64,000 nt of DNA from Saprospiraceae bacterium (GCA_016717145.1 JADKGD010000002.1:62001-126000); one strand, 5' to 3'. Counted from the stretch's first letter, positions 1 to 9,790 are shown. The notes: generated from the letters alone by a model not told the origin. Made by a program: numbers and translations.

Positions 1-1298
1 CAACCGTTGGATGAGTTCAATTTTATTTGATATATCCCGGTTTGGTTAAATGTATACCCGCCTATAGTATACTCTTCTCCCTGACATATGCTTCTCTGTT
101 GATTTTGCAGGTATGCAGGATACACTAACAGACTTAGATGCACTGTACTGTCACAATGGTTTGATTTTTCAAAAGTTACAAAATACTCTCCGGAAGACTT
201 AAATACCTGATTCCCAATTTTTACCGAATCTCCGTAACAGATACTTCGACTCACATTTACAAAATTGGTAGCGCAAAGTTTATTCTCATAATACCCTATC
301 CCCACTCCTGTTGAATTTAATGCCTGAACCAAAAAGATATCCAGATCGCCGTCGCCGTCAATGTCCACTAGTGAAGGAGGATAAAGGCTTTCTTCTTTTC
401 CGGCCACAGGAAGTCCCAAAAGGGTGCTAAAATTATCAAAATTAGGTTTTCCATTAGGCGTATGGTTGTTTTGTAAAAAGGTAATAACTTTGAAAGTATC
501 AACTGTAGTTAATGAAAGGATGTCATTGTCATTGTCATTGTCTATATCTCCGACAGTGCTTAATTGGGTCTCATTGATAGCATTTGCAAGTCCATATGGA
601 TTTGGGTACCAACCTAAAAATTTTGGTTTTGTGATCGTCCCGATGTTTTTGGCATAGAAAAAAATTGGCTCTTGTAATTCTTTGCCTGAAGTGTCAATTC
701 CCGATTGATATCCACTCAAAAGTATATCCAAATCACCGTCCATATCCATATCAGCCAAATCCGGCATAAAAAAACTTCCTTCTAAAAAAACATTTAATTC
801 AAGAGAATCAGCACCAATAATATTAAATTGGTTATTACCGGTAATTGATTTCCTTTCATAATACAAAGTCTGAAGATTCCGAAAAGAATCAATTCCTGAA
901 GAAACAATAAAATCCGGCATTCCATCGTGGTTCAGATCTCCTATTGAAGGGAAAAAATATCCATTTGGGTAAGGAAAATTATTCATAAATGGCTTTCTGG
1001 TTTTAAAAGAAGGATGCCATCGATCTCCTATGTTCTCCTGTACATCTATAAAATAATGAATGTTTTCAAATGATAAATATTTGACACTATCTCTTTTACT
1101 TATACCAATTAGTATGGCATCCTGATCGCCATCTGCATCTACATCGTAAAACATAGATTTAATGGCAAAATTGGTGGTATCTTTTGTTGTTATTTCCAAT
1201 CCAAAAAGGTTGTTTCCTTTGAACTGGAATTCCTGACTGTACACATTATTAAAGCCTAATAGGCTTATAAAGCAGATAAAAAGAATTTTATTTTTCAT
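1..1298 (-). CDS. Secreted VCBS/FG-GAP repeat protein, C-terminus outside window
   Basis: The frame is open from an ATG at 1298 to the window edge (432 codons), so the C-terminus is missing. Residues 1-22 look like a signal peptide ending near YSQ. They are followed by Asp-rich calcium-type blades such as DVDADGDQD, DMDMDGDLD, DNDNDND and DIDGDGDLD, typical of FG-GAP/VCBS beta-propellers. After the propeller, starting near CATNFVNVSRSIC, there are at least two copies of a roughly 60-residue module with the pattern SIC-G-D/E...G-Y...HCDS/GCDS. The N-terminal 330 residues closely match the genes at 1871-3846 and 4604-6112. By analogy with the latter it probably ends in a T9SS sorting domain, but that part is not visible. 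Exported and surface-associated is an inference; the ligand is unknown. Confidence 0.85.
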   Translation of the reverse strand, partial: MKNKILFICFISLLGFNNVYSQEFQFKGNNLFGLEITTKDTTNFAIKSMFYDVDADGDQDAILIGISKRDSVKYLSFENIHYFIDVQENIGDRWHPSFKTRKPFMNNFPYPNGYFFPSIGDLNHDGMPDFIVSSGIDSFRNLQTLYYERKSITGNNQFNIIGADSLELNVFLEGSFFMPDLADMDMDGDLDILLSGYQSGIDTSGKELQEPIFFYAKNIGTITKPKFLGWYPNPYGLANAINETQLSTVGDIDNDNDNDILSLTTVDTFKVITFLQNNHTPNGKPNFDNFSTLLGLPVAGKEESLYPPSLVDIDGDGDLDIFLVQALNSTGVGIGYYENKLCATNFVNVSRSICYGDSVKIGNQVFKSSGEYFVTFEKSNHCDSTVHLSLLVYPAYLQNQQRSICQGEEYTIGGYTFNQTGIYQIKLNSSNG

Positions 1299-1370
1299 AC
1301 GTCTATATTTTATTAATATTGATTCAGATGTATTCATGTCATAAAATAGTAATGATTTTATCATTTAATT

Positions 1371-1793
1371 TTAAAAGGCATTTTGAATACGCAAAATAAT
1401 TTTATACGTTGCAGAAACATAACCATTCTTACTTAGAGTAAAATATAATTCTGTATAATCATGCTCTGAATAATACGTTGCTTCATTTTTGAAATAAAAA
1501 TTCCTTCAACACCGGTTTGACTTGCTGTTTTAAATCATTATTTTCGACTTTGATACAACCGATGCTACCATTTGGATCATTTACTACACCATGCCTCACT
1601 CTAACTATACCTACAATCACATTTGAAATTGGTTTTTTGTTTTAAGGTCAAAAATCTTAATAAATACATCTTGACTTTTAGAGACCGGAGGAGTAAGATA
1701 TAGGCAATTATCATAATCTGGGCCTCCATCACATGACACCATAAAATGACTAAAAACGATCATTAATAATAAATATCCAAAATACTTTTTCAT
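1371..1793 (-). pseudogene. Broken short lipoprotein gene, paralogue of the one at 4070-4546
   Basis: An ATG at 1793 opens a lipoprotein-like N-terminus (MKKYFGYLLLM..., lipobox ending VSC). The frame stops after about 58 codons. The remaining homology is spread over the other frames: a piece beginning KPISNV, then TGVEGIFIS, then a piece ending TELYFTLSKNGY...RIQNAF before a stop at 1371. These match, in order, the Ig-like domain of the intact lipoprotein at 4070-4546. At least three frame changes are needed within 420 bp. Either the gene has decayed or the consensus is poor here. The propeller gene just upstream (1871-3846) is damaged in the same way. Confidence 0.7.
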
Positions 1794-1870
1794 ATTCTTA
1801 TAATTTTATTGGAAAATAAATTTGGCTTTACTTTTAAATCATTTACGCTACTTTTTTAAAATACTCAAGA

Positions 1871-3846
1871 TTATTTGCCGGAATTTACAACCACCAGATT
1901 CTTTGTCACCTTCCATTGACCAACTGTAATTTCTATATTATACATACCGCCCGGAAGATCTGCAGTCCCGATTTTTTCAGTCAGATTTGGTTTACAATTT
2001 TGATACCTGCCCGATATTATTTCTTATTATTACCCTGCTTAAGGGATATTCGAACTATTTTCAATAGTAAAATAATCATCTGTAGGGTTAGATAAATGGT
2101 GATTTGCTTGGAAATCTGTTGAATTTTATTCCCTGTCAATACAAAATCATACAAGCGGATACACTTTTACAGTTGTTGCCATCGGTCAACTTTACACTGT
2201 ATTTACCGTTTTTAGTTGGTGTGTAAGATTGTCCGGTAGCACTGACAATATCTGTAAGGGTTATACAATCAAACCACTGATACTGAGCTCCGGTAAGATT
2301 TGCGGTGAGGGTATTTTGTGATTGGGTCACGCCGTTGTCCAATGTATTGAAGGTCAACATAGCGATTACTATACTGTCGCATCCGTAATTAGTTTTCAAC
2401 TTGACTTCATATTTTCCCGTCTGCGTAAAAGTCTGATTTCCAATGGTGAAGACTTCTCCTGTACATAGTGATTTTGTGAGGTTTGTTGTAACTGTAGGAT
2501 GGACAGTAAGATTGAGATTAATGATACTGTCACAACCGTTAACAGAGCTTAGTTTTACCTGATATAGACCTGTTTGGTTATATGTATGACTGCCTACGGT
2601 ATATGCTTCACCCTGGCAGATACTTTTCTGCTGATTTTGGTTGGATGCCGGCTTGACTATCAGACTAAGATGGACTGTACTGTCGCAATGATTTGCTTTT
2701 TCAATGGTTACATAATATTCTCCTGAGGATTTAAATACCTGATTACCAATTTTCACAGAATCGCCGGAACAGATATTTCGACTGACGTTTACTAAATTGC
2801 TTGCACAAAGTGTATTCTCATAAAATCCAATCCCATAATTTTCTGAAGATTTCAACTCCTGGACAATAAATACATCCAGATCTCCATCTCCATCTATGTC
2901 CACCAGTGAAGGGGGATTCAGCATTTCTTTTTTTCCTGCTACAGGCAAACCTATGGGTGAGAGAAACTTATCAAAATTCGGCTTCCCATTTGGCAAATGA
3001 TTATTCTGTAAATAAATGAGCACTTTGAATGTATCATACGTAGTCAGTGACAGGATGTCATTGTCATTATCATTGTCTATTTCCGATGGTGCACAATTGA
3101 TCCTGCTTGTTATTGTTAATTGCGTCTGCTAATCCATATGGATTGGGGTACCAGCCCAGAAATTCTGGTTTTGTGATCGTCCCTATGTTTTTGGCATACA
3201 AAAAAGTAGGCTTTTCTACTCTTTTTCCCAATGAGTCTATTTCTGAAAGAAATCCACTCATCAGTATGTCCAGATCGCCGTCCATGTCCATGTCCGCCAG
3301 ATCCGGCACCATAAAACTGCCGGCTACAAAGGGATTTAATTTAAGTGAATCCGAACCAATGATATTAAATTGATTGGTTCCCGTCATAGCTTTTCTTTCA
3401 TAATACAGTGTCTGAAGATTAAAGGAAGAGTCCACTCCTGATGACACTATAAAGTCAGGCATTTTGTCGTGGTTCAGGTCTCCTATGGCAGGAAAAAAAT
3501 ACCCCTTAGGGAATGGAAACTGATTCATAAATGGTTTGCGAGTAGCGAATGACGGATGCCACCGATCGCCCATGTTTTCCTGAATTTCAATAAAGAAATG
3601 AATGTTAATAAAAGTTAAATTTTTAACACTGTCTATTTTATCAATGCCAACAATAATGGCATCCTGATCGCCATCTGCATCCAGATCGTAAAACAAACAT
3701 TTGATGGCTGCCTTGGTAGTATCTTTTGCTATGTATTCCAATCCAAAAAGGTTGTTCCCTTTGAAATCAAATTGTTTAAATATCTGACTATAAGCATCAT
3801 TAAAGCCTAAAAGGCTGATTAGGATAAATAGTATATTATATTTCAT
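1871..3846 (-). pseudogene. VCBS/FG-GAP repeat protein, broken by several frameshifts
   Basis: The ATG at 3846 gives a signal peptide (MKYNILFILISLLGF...YSQ) and the same calcium-type propeller as its paralogues (DLDADGDQD, DMDMDGDLD). The frame breaks near 3085-3095, where TIG should run into DIDNDNDND. The DNA there is two bases shorter than in the paralogues. The second part, read from about 3080 to 2136, contains the last blade (DIDGDGDLD) and three roughly 60-residue SIC...GCDS modules, then a segment beginning QYQWFDC. From 2136 to 1871 the T9SS sorting tail survives only as pieces in different frames, ending TADLPGGMYNIEITVGQWK and a stop at 1871. A start upstream of 3846 is possible but has no signal peptide. 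Confidence 0.75.
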
Positions 3847-4069
3847 TTTTTTATATTTATTTTTGTTTATAAAGATATCCTGAAGATGAAAATTAGAATT
3901 GGTAAGGAATCTTACTGTTATATTAGAATGCCAATGAATGTTTGACATCATGAGGATTTCAATTGGTTTTTTAAATAAACATACATATTTTTTATTAAAT
4001 TAACATCCACCATCTTATTAATATATATAAATAATTTGACGTACTTACATTTGTAAAAAAGGTCTCATT
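3847..4069. other. Intergenic gap within the lipoprotein/propeller array
   Basis: This AT-rich spacer lies between the lipoprotein stop at 4070 and the propeller start at 3846. No convincing ORF, hairpin with T-run or TAnnTTTG promoter was seen. The equivalent junction at 6109-6112 has no gap at all. Confidence 0.5.
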
Positions 4070-4546
4070 TTATTGATATAATTCTACTGGAAGTAGATAA
4101 ACGTCTTTACGTTTTCCATTATCGTTAGGGTTTAACCTTATTTCCACATTTTCCTTGTTATATCCTTGCACACTTACACGCAAACTTATAATTGTGTACT
4201 CATCGCTAGAATTATATACTCTATCTATAGGTATGTAGAAAATGCCTTCGCTACCAGTTTTATTTTCTAATTCGAAATATACTTCATCTAAATAACAATT
4301 TGGCCCTTCTGGTGCTCTATACATTTTACCATAAGTAATCACATAAAATATCGGTGCATTAGGAATAGGTTTGTTAGAAACACGGTTTATTACTTTGATG
4401 AACACTTCTTGTGTTTTTATAATCGGATCTTCAAACAAGTTACATTCAATTTCTTCAGCATTACCACTACCTACACATGACAATCCCAAATTCAAAAATA
4501 ATCCCATTACTACCACATAAGCAAAAGACCTAACATACTTTTTCAT
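4070..4546 (-). CDS. Small lipoprotein with a carboxypeptidase-regulatory/Ig-like domain
   Basis: A 158-residue protein beginning MKKYVRSF with a hydrophobic stretch and a lipobox ending LGLSC, so Cys24 is the probable lipidated residue. Residues 45-155 form a predicted beta-sandwich. The segment VFIKVINRVSNKPIPNAPI resembles the first strands of CarboxypepD-regulatory-like domains, and GYNKENVEIRL fits a late strand. It belongs to the same family as the lipoproteins at 6109-6603 and 1371-1793. It lies 57 bp downstream of the propeller gene at 4604-6112 and upstream of the next one, so lipoproteins and propellers alternate. Function is unknown. An outer-membrane partner or anchor for the adjacent secreted propeller is an inference from repeated pairing only. 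Confidence 0.75.
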   Translation of the reverse strand: MKKYVRSFAYVVVMGLFLNLGLSCVGSGNAEEIECNLFEDPIIKTQEVFIKVINRVSNKPIPNAPIFYVITYGKMYRAPEGPNCYLDEVYFELENKTGSEGIFYIPIDRVYNSSDEYTIISLRVSVQGYNKENVEIRLNPNDNGKRKDVYLLPVELYQ

Positions 4547-4603
4547 ATACTTTATTTTTTAAAATTAACCCAACTATTATTACCAATTGTAAAAATCTTA
4601 TGC

Positions 4604-6112
4604 TTACTTTCCAGAATTTCCAATCACCAATGATTTTGTGACCTTCCATTGCCCCACTGTAATTTCAACATTGTACATTCCTTCTGGAAGATCTGCAGTC
4701 CAGATTTTTTCGTTCGCATCCGGCTTTACAATTTTGATTATTTGGCCCATATTATTTCTGAAAATAATATGACCTAAAGCACATTCCGAATTGTTTCTGA
4801 TTGTAACATAATCATTCGTAGGGTTGGGGTAAATGCTGACTTGATTAGAAATAATCTGATCAGCAGTTGCTGATAAAACAAAATTATAACAAGTTGAGAT
4901 GCTTTCACATCCTTTATTGTTATCAAGTTTTACAGCGTATTTTCCGCTTTTGATGGGTTGATATGACTGTGCAGTCGCACCGGCAATATCCGACCCACTG
5001 GTACAATCATACCACTGATATTTTACGCCGCTAAGATTTGCCTTGAGTATACTGCCGGCTTGGCTTATTGTATTGTCCAAAGTTTCATTACAAATCAGAT
5101 TTTCGTAAAATCCTATCCCTGTACCTGAAGATATTAAATCCTGCACAATAAAAACATCCATATCACCATCCCCGTCTATGTCAACCAGCGAAGGAGGATA
5201 AAGGCTTTCTTGTTTACCGGCCACAGGGAGCCCTAAAAGCGAACTAAAATTATCAAAATTAGGTTTTCCATCAGGCAAATGATTATTCTGTAAAAAAATG
5301 AGCACTTTAAAGGTATCATAAGAGGTCAGCGATAGAATGTCATTATCATTATCACTATCTATGTCACCTATGGTACTTAATTGGTTTTGATCTATAGCAC
5401 CTGCTAATCCGTATGGATTTGGGTACCAACCCAGAAATTTTGGTTTAGTGATGGTCCCAATATTTTTGGCGTAAAAAAAAGTAGGCTTTTGTATGTTTTC
5501 ACCCGAAGTGTCAATTTCTGAAATAAACCCACTCATCATGATATCTAAATCGCCATCCATATCCATATCTGCCAATTCAGGTATAAAAAAACTGCCTGCT
5601 ACAAAAGAATTTAATTTAAGTGAATCTGTACTAATAAAATTAAATTGGTCCGCACCTGAAATGGATTTTCTCTCGTAATACATTGTTTGAAGATTCAGGA
5701 AGGAATCTACCCCTGACGACACTATAAAGTCTGGCATTCTGTCGCTATTCAGGTCTCCAATTGTAGGGTAGAAGTAGCCATTTGGGAACGGAAAGTTGTT
5801 CATAAATGGTTGCCTGGTTTTAAATGACGCATGCCATCGATCTCCTATGTTTTCCTGAATTTCCATAAAGTAGTGTATGTTGCTAAATGCTACATTTTTC
5901 ACACTGTCCACTTTATCAATGCCCACTATAATGGCATCCTGATCGCCATCTGCATCCAGGTCGTAAAAGAGAGATCTGATAGCAGCCCTTGAACTGTCTT
6001 TTGCAATAAATTCCAAATTGTATAGATTACTACCTCTGAACTGGAATTCCTGACTAATAAGATAATTTAAGTTTAAAAAACTTACAAAGATTAATATGAT
6101 ATTATTTTTCAT
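4604..6112 (-). CDS. Secreted VCBS/FG-GAP repeat protein with T9SS sorting domain
   Basis: The only intact propeller gene in the array (502 residues). It has a signal peptide at residues 1-20 ending ISQ. The propeller at about 25-330 carries Asp-rich loops (DLDADGDQD, DLNSDRMPD, DMDMDGDLD, DIDSDNDND, DIDGDGDMD). A linker segment KYQWYDCTSGSDIAGATA at about 357-375 precedes a C-terminal domain beginning SIYPNPTNDY and ending KVTKSLVIGNSGK, which matches the type A T9SS sorting domain. Unlike its neighbours it has none of the SIC...GCDS modules. Its ATG overlaps the stop of the upstream lipoprotein (ATGA at 6109-6112), which implies translational coupling. Predicted to be exported by T9SS and held at the cell surface; the binding target is unknown. 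Confidence 0.88.
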   Translation of the reverse strand: MKNNIILIFVSFLNLNYLISQEFQFRGSNLYNLEFIAKDSSRAAIRSLFYDLDADGDQDAIIVGIDKVDSVKNVAFSNIHYFMEIQENIGDRWHASFKTRQPFMNNFPFPNGYFYPTIGDLNSDRMPDFIVSSGVDSFLNLQTMYYERKSISGADQFNFISTDSLKLNSFVAGSFFIPELADMDMDGDLDIMMSGFISEIDTSGENIQKPTFFYAKNIGTITKPKFLGWYPNPYGLAGAIDQNQLSTIGDIDSDNDNDILSLTSYDTFKVLIFLQNNHLPDGKPNFDNFSSLLGLPVAGKQESLYPPSLVDIDGDGDMDVFIVQDLISSGTGIGFYENLICNETLDNTISQAGSILKANLSGVKYQWYDCTSGSDIAGATAQSYQPIKSGKYAVKLDNNKGCESISTCYNFVLSATADQIISNQVSIYPNPTNDYVTIRNNSECALGHIIFRNNMGQIIKIVKPDANEKIWTADLPEGMYNVEITVGQWKVTKSLVIGNSGK

Positions 6113-6603
6113 GGATATATTCTGGATTTAAGAAGATAAACAGTTAAAGGAATAAATTTAACTCCTAGGTTTCCTACTGGAGCCTTTTCAATTATTGTTG
6201 TTGAATAACCAATATGATCTTCCGCGTTTATTGAAATATTAAACACCATCGACTCCAATTTGGAGGTGTATGTAACGGATTTTTTAGTAAAATCCACAAT
6301 ACCATTATTATTTGATAGTTCATGATTGGTAAAACCAATCTTTTCCAACACACACGGAGGCTGCTCCCCTGGTTTTAATTTTAAAAATGTTTTCGTAAAA
6401 TCTAAAGTAAACTCAGCATTAGAAATGGGCAAATTGGTTTCCCTATCCAGTACCTTGATAAGTAGGTTGTAGTCTACGACTTTGTCGATTGGAAACTGAT
6501 TGCAATCAGTAACAGCCTCAGAACCAAAATAACAAGATATCGAAATTGTTAAAAAAGCTATCACTCCAACAAAAGATACAACTGATCGATTAAACTTTTT
6601 CAT
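6109..6603 (-). CDS. Small lipoprotein with Ig-like domain, coupled to the propeller gene
   Basis: I take the ATG at 6603, not the longer open frame that reaches 6825. The 164-residue product then begins MKKFNRSVVSFVG and has a lipobox ending SISC (Cys20), matching the lipoprotein at 4070-4546. The domain beginning LLIKVLDRETNLPISNAEF again resembles a carboxypeptidase-regulatory-like fold. The extra 74 codons upstream encode the end of an unrelated membrane protein that happens to be in frame. The stop TGA overlaps the ATG of the propeller gene, so the pair is probably made together. Confidence 0.75.
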   Translation of the reverse strand: MKKFNRSVVSFVGVIAFLTISISCYFGSEAVTDCNQFPIDKVVDYNLLIKVLDRETNLPISNAEFTLDFTKTFLKLKPGEQPPCVLEKIGFTNHELSNNNGIVDFTKKSVTYTSKLESMVFNISINAEDHIGYSTTIIEKAPVGNLGVKFIPLTVYLLKSRIYP

Positions 6604-6960
6604 ATACTTTTTTATTTGTAAATAAATTGGCCCGCCGCACCACATCATATCCATCCAATCAAAAGTTCCCATACCAAAGGTCATTCCTTGAAAAATCTCA
6701 AAGGCAATACCTGTTAAAACTGAAGTTAAAATCCAAAACTTGCCCTGACCGAAGAATTTAAAATCCCACAAAACCATCATAAAAAGTACAAAGACCCAAA
6801 GACCATACAAGGATATACAAACCAACAGGCAATCAATAGTGCCCGCGGAAATGATCCACCTCGATGCCCATCCAAGTGACGTTTGGATAAAGGATGAGGT
6901 CCTCCTCCCAGATAAATCAATAGTCCCAGGATCAGGGATAAGGTATCAAGAAGTATAACC
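6604..6960 (-). pseudogene. Damaged gene for a small VanZ/DUF2809-like membrane protein
   Basis: Reading leftward, this stretch encodes hydrophobic helices and then FEIFQGMTFGMGTFDWMDMM. An E..Q......GtfD..D pattern of this kind is found near the C-terminus of VanZ-like and DUF2809 proteins. The frame is clean only from about 6825 down. Upstream (6826-6960) the reading frame is lost. A second damaged copy at about 8030-8337 supplies what looks like the true N-terminus (ATG at 8337, MSKYYTYLLIPLSLI...). The two halves together suggest one intact membrane protein of about 130 residues, split by the repeat described at 7036-8337. The family call is from motif only. Confidence 0.5.
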
Positions 6961-7035
6961 TGTTGTGCGATTAAAAAAAAAGAAAAAAAATTTAATATAA
7001 AAAAATATGTTGTGCAGGATTGTTCCCGGAGCCCA

Positions 7036-8337
7036 AAACGAACAAATTATCAAAATTAGGTTTTCCATCGGGCAAATGATTATTCTGAACAAAATGACAC
7101 TTTAAGTATCATAAAGCGATAGAATGTCGTTATCATTATCTATCTATTACCATGGTATTTAATGGTTTTGCGCACCTGCTAACCGATGGTTGGATAATTT
7201 GGTTTAGTGATGGAATATTTTGGCGTAAAAAAGTAGGCTTTGTATGTTTCCGAAGTGTCAATTTTGAATAAACCCACTCAAATGATATCTAAATCGCCAC
7301 CATATCATATCCAATTCAGGTAAAAAAAAAATGCTAAAGAATTTAATTTAAGTGAATCTGTACTAATAAAATTAAAGGTCCGCACTGAAGGATCTCGTAA
7401 TCATTGTTTGAAGATTCAGAAGAATCTCAGACAATAAATCTGGCTTCGGGTAATCTTGAGAAGTTGTTCAGAAAAGGTTGTCTGGTTTAAATGACGCATG
7501 CCATCGATCTCCAGTTTTCCGATTTACAAGTAGTGTATGTTGGTATGCCATTTTCACCTGTCCACTTTATCAATGCCACTATAATGGCATCCATGCATCG
7601 CGGTGTAAAAGAGAGATCTGATACAGCCCTTGAACTGTCTTTTGCAATAAATTCCAAATTGTAAGATTACTACCCTGAACCGGAATTCACTAATAAGATA
7701 ATTAGTTTAAAAACTTACAAAGATTAATATGATATTATTTTCATGGTATATTCTGGATTTAAGAAGATAAACAGTTGGAATAAATTTAACTCGGTCCGCG
7801 TTGGCGTCCGTCGTGGTCTTTCCAACGGCCCCCGGTTTATTTTTCTCCACAAGGCGGTTCCCAGTCCTTGATAAGTAGGTTGTGGTCTACGACTTTGTGA
7901 TTGGAAACTGATTGCAATCATAACAGCCCACCAAAATAACTCGTGTTAAAAAGTAACTCCAACAAAAGATACACTGATCGATTAACTTTTCATATACTTT
8001 TTATTTTAAATATTAATTGTATATGCCTGCCGTCATCCACATCACCACCAATCAAAAGTTCCCACCAAAGGTCATTCCTTGAAAAATTCTCAAAAAGGCA
8101 ATACCTGTAAAACTGAAATTAAATCCAAAACTTGCCTGACCGAAGTTCAACATCACAAAAGTACAAGGCAAACATCCAGACCATCAGGCAAGGAATATAC
8201 AAACCAAGAGCTATCAATAGTGCCAAAACCTCAATGAGCCGCTAGAAGGGATGAGAAGTATCTCTCCATCCCAGATAAATCAATAGTCCCAAGATCAGGG
8301 ATAAGGGTATCAACAGATATGTATAATATTTTGACAT
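7036..8337. repeat. Deletion-riddled second copy of positions about 5245-6960
   Basis: This segment follows, in order, the propeller N-terminal half (7040-7743), the lipoprotein (about 7741-7990) and the membrane protein (about 8030-8337) of the clean copy at about 5245-6960. It is roughly 1.3 kb against 1.7 kb. Differences are scattered one-to-few base deletions plus a few short foreign-looking stretches (for example around 7795-7862), with long exact runs between them such as 7342-7374. No frame stays open. The junction at about 6960-7035 is a run of A-rich low-complexity sequence. Deletion-dominated, evenly spread differences resemble raw long-read error more than decay under mutation. No ORF here should be annotated as a gene. 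Confidence 0.8.
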
Positions 8338-8455
8338 TATGAAATATCCACTTCCTTTACAAAGTTAGTGTAAAAAACATCTGCAGTTAAATGATTAGTA
8401 TCATCATTAAGAATGATTTTAACACAAAAATTAAGAATGGATCATAAGATGAGAC
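8338..8455. other. Short intergenic region
   Basis: About 118 bp between the probable start of the membrane protein (8337, minus strand) and the HMG-CoA reductase stop (8456). The sequence looks clean again here. Nothing recognisable. Confidence 0.4.
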
Positions 8456-9790
8456 TTACTTTCTTATATCAGTCAAAAAATCCCGCACCCCTGAGAAGGA
8501 AATGGTTTTATGTTCAAAAAAAACAATCGCTTCAGAGCACTCTGTTTCAGAAGCGGTAAGATGATTAAGGATGTTCATGAGGTGCATCTTCATATGGCCT
8601 TGTTGGATGCCGGTAGTCACCAGTGACCTCACAGCAGCAAAATTTTGTGCAAGGCCTACTGATGCAATGATACGCATTAGTTGTTCGGCAGAAGGATTAC
8701 CTAATATCTCCAGTGATTTTTTAGCCATTGGATGTAATGAAGTGAGTCCACCAACAGTTCCAATGGCAAGAGGTACATCCAGCCAAAAACGGAATATACC
8801 TTTATTAATTTCACAAAAACTCAGACTTCTGTACTGTCCGTCACGAGCTGCATATGTATGTCCGGCTGCCTCTGTAGCTCTGAAATCATTTCCGGTAGCG
8901 AGGATGACTGAATCTATGCCATTGAAGATACCTTTATTGTGTGTAGTCGCCCTATATGGGTCAATATGAGCAATCTGCACAGCCATTCTGAATTTTTCTG
9001 CCAGTGTTTCGGCCATCATCCCATTGGCGAAGGTGCCCAGATCGTTGATGGGACAAGAAACTTCGGCCCTGACCACACACTCAGGTGTATAATTGGAGAG
9101 GATAGACATGATGATATCAACGTCTCTGGAGTCATCAGGAATTTGCAAACTATCTACAAAATAATCTTCCAGTGTGGTGGCAAAATTTTCCAGAATGGAA
9201 TTGATAAAATTGGCTCCCATGGAGTCACAGGTCTCAAAATGAGCCCTGATCTGGTACAATCCCGGCTCTTCATTAGTAAAATCTACCAATTCAATATTAG
9301 TCACTCCACCACCTCGTTTGACCATGTTTTCGGTAATGGCTGTTGCTTTCTCCAGCAACATTTTTTTTATTTCCGGGAAAAGAGCTTGAATTAGTGTCTT
9401 GTCACCATTCCATTTAAAATGTACCTGTCCTACTTTAGCTGTACCAAGGATCGTGGTTTTAAATCCTCCGCGGTCCATCCAGTATTTTGCAGCTGAAGAA
9501 GCAGCAGCAACAACAGAGCTTTCTTCGATAACCATAGGCACGCAATAAATCTCTCTATCTATCAGAAAATTGGGTGCCAGACCATATGGCATAATAAAAT
9601 TGGATACCGTATTTTCACTAAATCCATCGATTACTTTTTGAACTTTTTTATCTCGAACCCAAAATGATTCAAACTCAAAGCCTTTACTTTCCCCGGCTAA
9701 AAGATAATTGTTTGCCAGCCAGGTAAGCTTTTGCTGTTTGTTAAGTTTTGAAAATCCTGATATTTTTTTTGAATTCATAAATGTGATCAT
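8456..9790 (-). CDS. Hydroxymethylglutaryl-CoA reductase, class II type
   Basis: A 444-residue protein of the HMG-CoA reductase family, which converts HMG-CoA to mevalonate. Visible family landmarks are YCVPMVIEESSVVAAASSAA (residues 82-101, including the catalytic-Glu region) and the dinucleotide/active-site block NKGIFNGIDSVILATGNDFR with AAGHTYAARDG about 260-310. The length and absence of membrane helices fit the soluble class II enzymes of bacteria. The GTG-like start at 9790 overlaps the isomerase stop (ATGA), giving coupling; an internal ATG at 9778 is the alternative start. Together with the adjacent IPP isomerase this indicates a mevalonate route to isoprenoids. Other pathway genes are not in the window. 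Confidence 0.92.
   Translation of the reverse strand: MITFMNSKKISGFSKLNKQQKLTWLANNYLLAGESKGFEFESFWVRDKKVQKVIDGFSENTVSNFIMPYGLAPNFLIDREIYCVPMVIEESSVVAAASSAAKYWMDRGGFKTTILGTAKVGQVHFKWNGDKTLIQALFPEIKKMLLEKATAITENMVKRGGGVTNIELVDFTNEEPGLYQIRAHFETCDSMGANFINSILENFATTLEDYFVDSLQIPDDSRDVDIIMSILSNYTPECVVRAEVSCPINDLGTFANGMMAETLAEKFRMAVQIAHIDPYRATTHNKGIFNGIDSVILATGNDFRATEAAGHTYAARDGQYRSLSFCEINKGIFRFWLDVPLAIGTVGGLTSLHPMAKKSLEILGNPSAEQLMRIIASVGLAQNFAAVRSLVTTGIQQGHMKMHLMNILNHLTASETECSEAIVFFEHKTISFSGVRDFLTDIRK

Noticed and set aside
519..545. CATTGT microsatellite-like run (also at 3056-3078)
   Set aside because: It encodes the Asn-Asp repeats of a calcium-binding loop and is explained by the protein.
6604..6825. 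74-codon N-terminal extension of the lipoprotein gene
   Set aside because: It encodes membrane-protein sequence from another gene. The lipoprotein signal begins at the ATG at 6603, as in its paralogue.
7724..7921. 65-codon ORF on the minus strand
   Set aside because: Lies in the noisy repeat and crosses foreign-looking filler; no resemblance to the clean copy in that frame.
8571..9394. Two long plus-strand ORFs opposite HMG-CoA reductase
   Set aside because: Antisense shadows of a well-conserved gene; their sequences look like nothing known.
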